Assembly (NCBI RefSeq): GCF_029309905.1 | Contig: NZ_JARBJP010000005.1 | Coordinates: forward strand, 1 to 64,000 | From: Brytella acorum | Lineage (GTDB): Bacteria > Pseudomonadota > Alphaproteobacteria > Acetobacterales > Acetobacteraceae | Length of the DNA: 64,000 bases | Direction of reading: 5' to 3' | Notes under the pieces: model-generated | What the model was told of the DNA's origin: nothing | The model's database searches: none | Seen by the model: the letters and a program-made list of their open reading frames with translations, nothing else | Program-made: the position numbers and the translations under genes | Shown: positions 60,213 through 64,000 of the stretch, one piece after another | Numbering within the stretch: position 1 is the stretch's first letter | Layout of the letters: the number at the start of each line of letters is the position of its first letter

Positions 60213-61818
60213 ACCGCCCGGCGTCGGCGACCACCGGGGCGGGACGCTGCATCTGAGCGCGGTCGGATCGGGGGGGACGCTCGATCCGCAGGTCAACTAC
60301 ACGTCCGAATATATCAATCTTTTCGCCACGATGTATGACGGGCTCACGGGTTTTCGGAAGGCGCGCGGGCTGGCGGGCGACGGGATCGTGGCCGATCTGG
60401 CCGAGGCGCTCCCCGAGCCGCAGGATGGCGGCCGTACCTATGTGTTCCGACTGCGTGACGGCATCCGGTTTTCCGATGGGCGTCCGGTGACGGTCGAGGA
60501 CGTCGCGGCCTCGATGCGCCGGATCTTCAGGGTGGGATCGCCGACCGCCGGATCGTTCTACGGCGCGATCATGGGCGCGAAAGCCTGTCTTGAACATGGC
60601 GCGGAGTGCAGGCTCGAAGGCGTCGTGGCTGATCCGTCGAACCGCACCGTGACATTTCACCTGACGGAACCCGACAGCGAGTTCCTGATGAAACTGGCTT
60701 TTACCCATGCCAGCATCCTGCCCGCCGATACGCCCGATCACGATCTGGGCAATGACCCGGCCCCCGCCACGGGACCGTACCGCATCGTGCGGTACGATCC
60801 GCAGGGCGGCATTTTCGCCGAGCGAAACCCGTATTTCCATGTCTGGAGCCAGGAGGCCCAGCCCGACGGCTATGTCGACAGGATCGAGTATCGCTTCGGG
60901 CTGACCGACGAGGCCGCCGTGACGGCGATCGCCAACGGACAGGTGGATTTTCTCTACGATCCCGTGCCGCTCGACCGGCTGGGCGAACTGGGTTCGCGCT
61001 ACACGGCGCAGACGCATATCGAACCGCATCTGACCGTCTATTTCGCGCCGATGAACGTCCATATCCCGCCCTTCGACAATCTCAAGGCGCGTCAGGCCGT
61101 GGCCTATGCGATCAATCGCCACGCCATGACCATTCTCTATGGCGGCCCTGCGATCGCCGGGCCGCTGTGCAGCATGGTGCCGCCCGAACTGCCGGGACGC
61201 ATGACGACGTGTCCCTATACGCGCGGCGCGTCGCTCGAAAATCCGGCGCCGGAATGGAAGGCGCCCGATCTGGAAAAGGCGCGCGCGCTGGTGCGCGAAA
61301 GCGGCACGGCGGGGCAGAAGGTGACGGTCGTGGTCGCCAATCGCAGCGTGGACAAGGCGATGGGTAACGAGCTGCGCGACACGTTGCGCGCCATCGGCTA
61401 CGAGGCCGCTCTGCGGCCGCTCCAGCCCGCGTTGATGTTCAGCTACATTCAGAACAGCGCCAACAACGTGCAGATCTCGATCAAGGACTGGTCGTCGGAT
61501 TTTCCCTCGCCATCGAATTTCCTCGACGATCTGTTCGGCTGCGAGAATTTCCATCCGGGATCGAGCAGTTCGATCAATATTCCCGGTTTCTGCGATGCGC
61601 CGACGCAGGCGCTGATCGACCGCGCGAAAACCGATGTGACGCTGACGGACGCGGCGCGCAACGACCTGTGGGCGCAGGTCGATCACTGCATCGCCGGGCT
61701 GGTTCCCGCAACCCCGGTGATCCACAAATACGACGTGGTGTTCGTCTCGAAACGGCTCGGTAATTTCTTTTACACGCATAATTTCGGGCTCTTTTTCTCG
61801 CAGGTCTGGGTTCAGTGA
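60142..61818 (+). CDS. Peptide-type ABC transporter substrate-binding protein (SBP family 5)
   Basis: A 558-residue periplasmic binding protein of the DppA/OppA kind. The signal peptide is LGALLMPALLMLALLMPGLAAA, and the mature protein starts GGTLHLSAVGSGGTLDP, followed by ATMYDGLTGF, DGIRFSDGRPVTVEDV and ATGPYRIV, all typical. ATG 60142 is chosen, which overlaps the serine hydrolase gene by 71 bases; no later start keeps the signal intact. The ligand is unknown; oligopeptides or N-acyl amino compounds are consistent with the neighbours. Confidence 0.9.
   Translation: MLGALLMPALLMLALLMPGLAAAEPPGVGDHRGGTLHLSAVGSGGTLDPQVNYTSEYINLFATMYDGLTGFRKARGLAGDGIVADLAEALPEPQDGGRTYVFRLRDGIRFSDGRPVTVEDVAASMRRIFRVGSPTAGSFYGAIMGAKACLEHGAECRLEGVVADPSNRTVTFHLTEPDSEFLMKLAFTHASILPADTPDHDLGNDPAPATGPYRIVRYDPQGGIFAERNPYFHVWSQEAQPDGYVDRIEYRFGLTDEAAVTAIANGQVDFLYDPVPLDRLGELGSRYTAQTHIEPHLTVYFAPMNVHIPPFDNLKARQAVAYAINRHAMTILYGGPAIAGPLCSMVPPELPGRMTTCPYTRGASLENPAPEWKAPDLEKARALVRESGTAGQKVTVVVANRSVDKAMGNELRDTLRAIGYEAALRPLQPALMFSYIQNSANNVQISIKDWSSDFPSPSNFLDDLFGCENFHPGSSSSINIPGFCDAPTQALIDRAKTDVTLTDAARNDLWAQVDHCIAGLVPATPVIHKYDVVFVSKRLGNFFYTHNFGLFFSQVWVQ
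60159..60203 (+). repeat. Three 15-base tandem repeats in two overlapping genes
   Basis: GATGCCAGCGCTCCT, GATGCTGGCACTCCT and GATGCCGGGGCTGGC follow one another at 60159-60173, 60174-60188 and 60189-60203. In the serine-hydrolase frame they read DASAP, DAGTP, DAGAG at its C-terminus; in the binding-protein frame they supply the hydrophobic core of the signal peptide. Copy-number change in steps of 15 keeps both frames. Confidence 0.85.
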
Positions 61819-63230
61819 GCGCGACGGATTTCCTCGCTCTCGACGCCGTGGCGCTGCGCGACGCGATCCTGCGACGGGAAGTGAGCGCGCGCGCGCTTGT
61901 GACGGCGGCGCTCGAACGCGCCCATGCCGTGCAGGCGCGGCTCAATCCCTTCGTGGCGATTCGGGACGCTGGCGCGCTCGCGGAAGCGGCGAACGCCGAC
62001 GCGGCGCTGGGGGGCGATGCGCCAGCGGGGCCGCTCCATGGCGTGCCGGTCGTCATCAAGGACATGACGCCGACGCAGGGCGATGTCTGGACCGAGGGTT
62101 CGCGCCTGTTCGCGGGGCGCGTGGCGGAGCGCGACGCGCTGATCGTCGAGCGTCTGCGCCGCGCGGGCGCGATTGTCATCGGCAAGACGACGACGCCCGA
62201 ATTCGCATGGGCGGGGCGGACGGACAGCGCGCTCTGGGGCATCACGCGCAATCCGTGGAATCCGGCCCATAGCTGTGGCGGCAGTTCCGGTGGTTCGGCG
62301 GTGGCCGTCGCGACGGGTTGCGCGCCGCTTGGCGAAGGCTCGGACATGGGGGGCTCGATCCGCATTCCGGCGAGCGCCTGCGGGATCGTCGGGTTGAAGC
62401 CCGGCCTCGGGCGCATTCCGTTCGACGGGAGCGCCAACCGTTTCGATCCGCTGGCGCATTGGGGGCCGTTGAGCCGCTCGTGTCGCGATGCCGCCCTGTT
62501 TCTCGACGTCACGCAGTCGCGCTACTGGCACGACATCGCGGGCGCGCCCCCGCCCGAAGATTTTCTCGGCGCCCTGTCGGAAAGCGGCGCGGCATCTCCG
62601 CTCCGGGTGGCGCTGTCGGTCGATCTCGGCTGTTTCACGGTCGATCCGGCCATCGAGGCCAATCTGCGGGCGGTGGCCGCGCGGCTCGAGGGCCAGGGCG
62701 TTGTTGTCGAGGAGGTGGCGCTGGCTTTCCCCGCCGAGGCGTCCGCCGCCTGGGATCGTGAATGGGATGTCTGGCAGGCGTTCATGTATGGCGATGCCGT
62801 GCCCGGATGCGGGGATCTTCTGACGCGTGATGTGCGCGGGCTGATCGAACGCGGGCGGGACGTGCGCGCCGTCAGCTATCGTCAGGGCGAGCATGTGCGC
62901 ACGCGCATGGCGCAGGCCCTGCAACCGGTGCTGGAGCGCTGCGATGCGCTGCTATGTCCCACGCTGGCCCGGGATGTCCCGCCGGCCGAGGGGTTCTATG
63001 CCAGCGCCGCGCCTGTGGACAGGAAGCTCAATGACACCACCATGACGGGGGTTTTCAACCTGCTCGCGCGTCTGCCGGTTCTCTCGATGCCCAGCGGTTT
63101 CGCGCCGTCCGGTCTTCCGACGGGCGTGCAGATCGTCGGGAGACCGGGCCGTGAACTCGACGTGCTGCGGCTCGGCCAGAAGCTCGAGCCCTGCCCGCGA
63201 CCGCCGCTCCGAGTGGAGCGCGGGGCATGA
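61815..63230 (+). CDS. Amidase (amidase signature family)
   Basis: A 471-residue cytoplasmic amide hydrolase. The catalytic Lys82 is in VVIKDMTPTQG, the cis-serine in SCGGSSGGSAVA (around Ser157) and the nucleophile Ser181 in GSDMGGSIRIPA. Members include aliphatic and aromatic amidases, GatA-like enzymes and peptide amidases; the substrate is unknown. Start GTG 61815 overlaps the binding-protein stop, and its stop overlaps the next gene as ATGA, so it is embedded in the transporter operon. Confidence 0.92.
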   Translation: MSATDFLALDAVALRDAILRREVSARALVTAALERAHAVQARLNPFVAIRDAGALAEAANADAALGGDAPAGPLHGVPVVIKDMTPTQGDVWTEGSRLFAGRVAERDALIVERLRRAGAIVIGKTTTPEFAWAGRTDSALWGITRNPWNPAHSCGGSSGGSAVAVATGCAPLGEGSDMGGSIRIPASACGIVGLKPGLGRIPFDGSANRFDPLAHWGPLSRSCRDAALFLDVTQSRYWHDIAGAPPPEDFLGALSESGAASPLRVALSVDLGCFTVDPAIEANLRAVAARLEGQGVVVEEVALAFPAEASAAWDREWDVWQAFMYGDAVPGCGDLLTRDVRGLIERGRDVRAVSYRQGEHVRTRMAQALQPVLERCDALLCPTLARDVPPAEGFYASAAPVDRKLNDTTMTGVFNLLARLPVLSMPSGFAPSGLPTGVQIVGRPGRELDVLRLGQKLEPCPRPPLRVERGA

Positions 63231-64000
63231 GGGATGGTCCGTGGTCGCGGGTATGGCATGGGCTTGGCCAGCGGCGGGGTGCGATGGCGGCTCTCGGTCT
63301 GCTGGGGCTGATCGTCGCGGCGAGCCTTGCCGCGCCGTTCTATGCGGCCTGGGTGGGCGTCGATCCGTTCGTGTCCAACGTGGCGGGCACGACGCTGCGT
63401 CATGGGCAGGTCGTCGATCTCATGCAACCGAACGACAATCCGCTGCATCTCGGCCTGACGCCGCTCGGGCCGGACTGGCGGATCGGCGAAGCCTATGGGC
63501 TCGGGTCGGATGCGCAGGGGCGCGATGTGGCCGCCCGCGTGCTGTACGGGGGGCGCAATTCGCTGCTGATTTCGGCGGCGGCGGCGATCCTGTGCATGAT
63601 GACGGCCACGGCCATCGGGCTGTGCGCGGGGTATTTCGGCGGGTGGGTCGATATCGTGCTGAGCCGGATGCTCGACGTGCTGTGGGCGATTCCGGTCTAT
63701 CTGCTGGCGATCTCTCTTTCCATCGTGACCGTGGGCCATGGGCTGCGGCTCGGACCGGTGACGATCGGGGCGGATAACCTGCTCATTCCCGTCATCATCA
63801 TCGCGCTCGTGTATATCCCCTATGCCGCGCGGCCCCTGAGGGCGCGGGCGCTGAGCCTGTCGCGCGCCGAATTTGTCATGGTGTCGCGCGGTCTCGGCGC
63901 TTCGCACTGGCGCATCCTGACACGCGAGATCCTGCCCAACCTGGCCGATACGCTCGTCGTGCTCGCGCCGCTGCTCATGGCGCTGTGCCTGCTGGCGGAG
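63227..64000 (+). CDS. Peptide-type ABC transporter permease (DppC-like), truncated by the window
   Basis: At least 258 codons are open to the window edge. The N-terminal membrane helix (MAALGLLGLIVAASLAAPF) is followed by GLGSDAQGRDVAARVLYGGR, which is the typical DppC/OppC sequence, then about four helices and the EAA loop around residues 211-228 (EFVMVSRGLGASHWRILTREI). DppB and the ATPases should lie beyond the window. ATGA overlap with the amidase. Confidence 0.9.
   Translation, partial: MRDGPWSRVWHGLGQRRGAMAALGLLGLIVAASLAAPFYAAWVGVDPFVSNVAGTTLRHGQVVDLMQPNDNPLHLGLTPLGPDWRIGEAYGLGSDAQGRDVAARVLYGGRNSLLISAAAAILCMMTATAIGLCAGYFGGWVDIVLSRMLDVLWAIPVYLLAISLSIVTVGHGLRLGPVTIGADNLLIPVIIIALVYIPYAARPLRARALSLSRAEFVMVSRGLGASHWRILTREILPNLADTLVVLAPLLMALCLLAE

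Noticed and set aside
60127-61779. Open frame of 550 codons antisense to the ABC binding protein
   Set aside because: Mirror frame; the sense strand encodes a recognised binding protein with signal peptide.
1-64000. CRISPR arrays, prophage, integrase or conjugation genes
   Set aside because: No direct-repeat/spacer pattern and no phage or integration genes were seen; only the IS630 tail at the left edge is mobile.

Overview
The window reads as chromosome of a GC-rich alphaproteobacterium, most likely an acetic acid bacterium (Acetobacteraceae). Grounds: high GC by eye, an hsp20-DUF1150 pair, a kdsD-lptC-lptA-lptB-rpoN run, a def-fmt-truA operon facing dapD-dapE, and a TonB receptor of the type used by alpha- and gammaproteobacteria for sugars. 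I cannot name genus or species from sequence alone.

Left third (1-24509) is mostly housekeeping. It opens with the tail of an IS630-type transposase, followed by lysine/peptidoglycan precursor synthesis (dapD, dapE), a membrane protein, and the opposing def-fmt-truA operon. Next come an AT-rich gap with an orphan sulfotransferase, a small secreted protein, a CPBP protease and the hsp20-DUF1150-RidA set. Two tandem paralogous genes of unknown function follow, with a Fur-box-like palindrome just upstream. The LPS export operon with rpoN, an RNase D gene behind a tRNA-Leu(CAG), an NDUFA9-like oxidoreductase and gltD-gltB complete this part.

Middle (24546-53965) is the most striking part: a two-lobed locus that looks like a complete N-glycan utilisation system. 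Lobe one is an operon of overlapping genes: GH29 fucosidase, GH18 endo-glycosidase, GH2 beta-mannosidase, GH3 beta-xylosidase-like enzyme with a PA14-like insert, GH125 and GH92 alpha-mannosidases. A strong terminator follows, then a TonB-dependent receptor and a second, different GH29 fucosidase. A NagK-like kinase gene diverges from the operon. Lobe two (46900-53965) carries an FHS-family sugar permease (NagP-like), a divergent ROK regulator, a GH20 hexosaminidase, a zinc dehydrogenase and NagB. Between the lobes lie two small proteins, an ABC1/UbiB-like kinase and a PepF-like peptidase. All eight glycosidases carry export signals. The enzyme set matches plant-type N-glycans (alpha-fucose, beta-xylose, mannose core, GlcNAc). 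The monosaccharide end covers GlcNAc uptake, phosphorylation and GlcN-6-P deamination, but no nagA (deacetylase) is present here.

Right end (54186-64000, cut by the window) is a LysR regulator followed by a tightly packed operon: DadA-like D-amino-acid dehydrogenase, penicillin-acylase-family Ntn hydrolase, class-C beta-lactamase-family serine hydrolase, peptide-type ABC binding protein, amidase and a DppC-like permease. It looks like a route for importing and deacylating or hydrolysing amide-linked compounds, perhaps D-amino-acid-containing or N-acylated peptides. Substrate is inferred, not shown.
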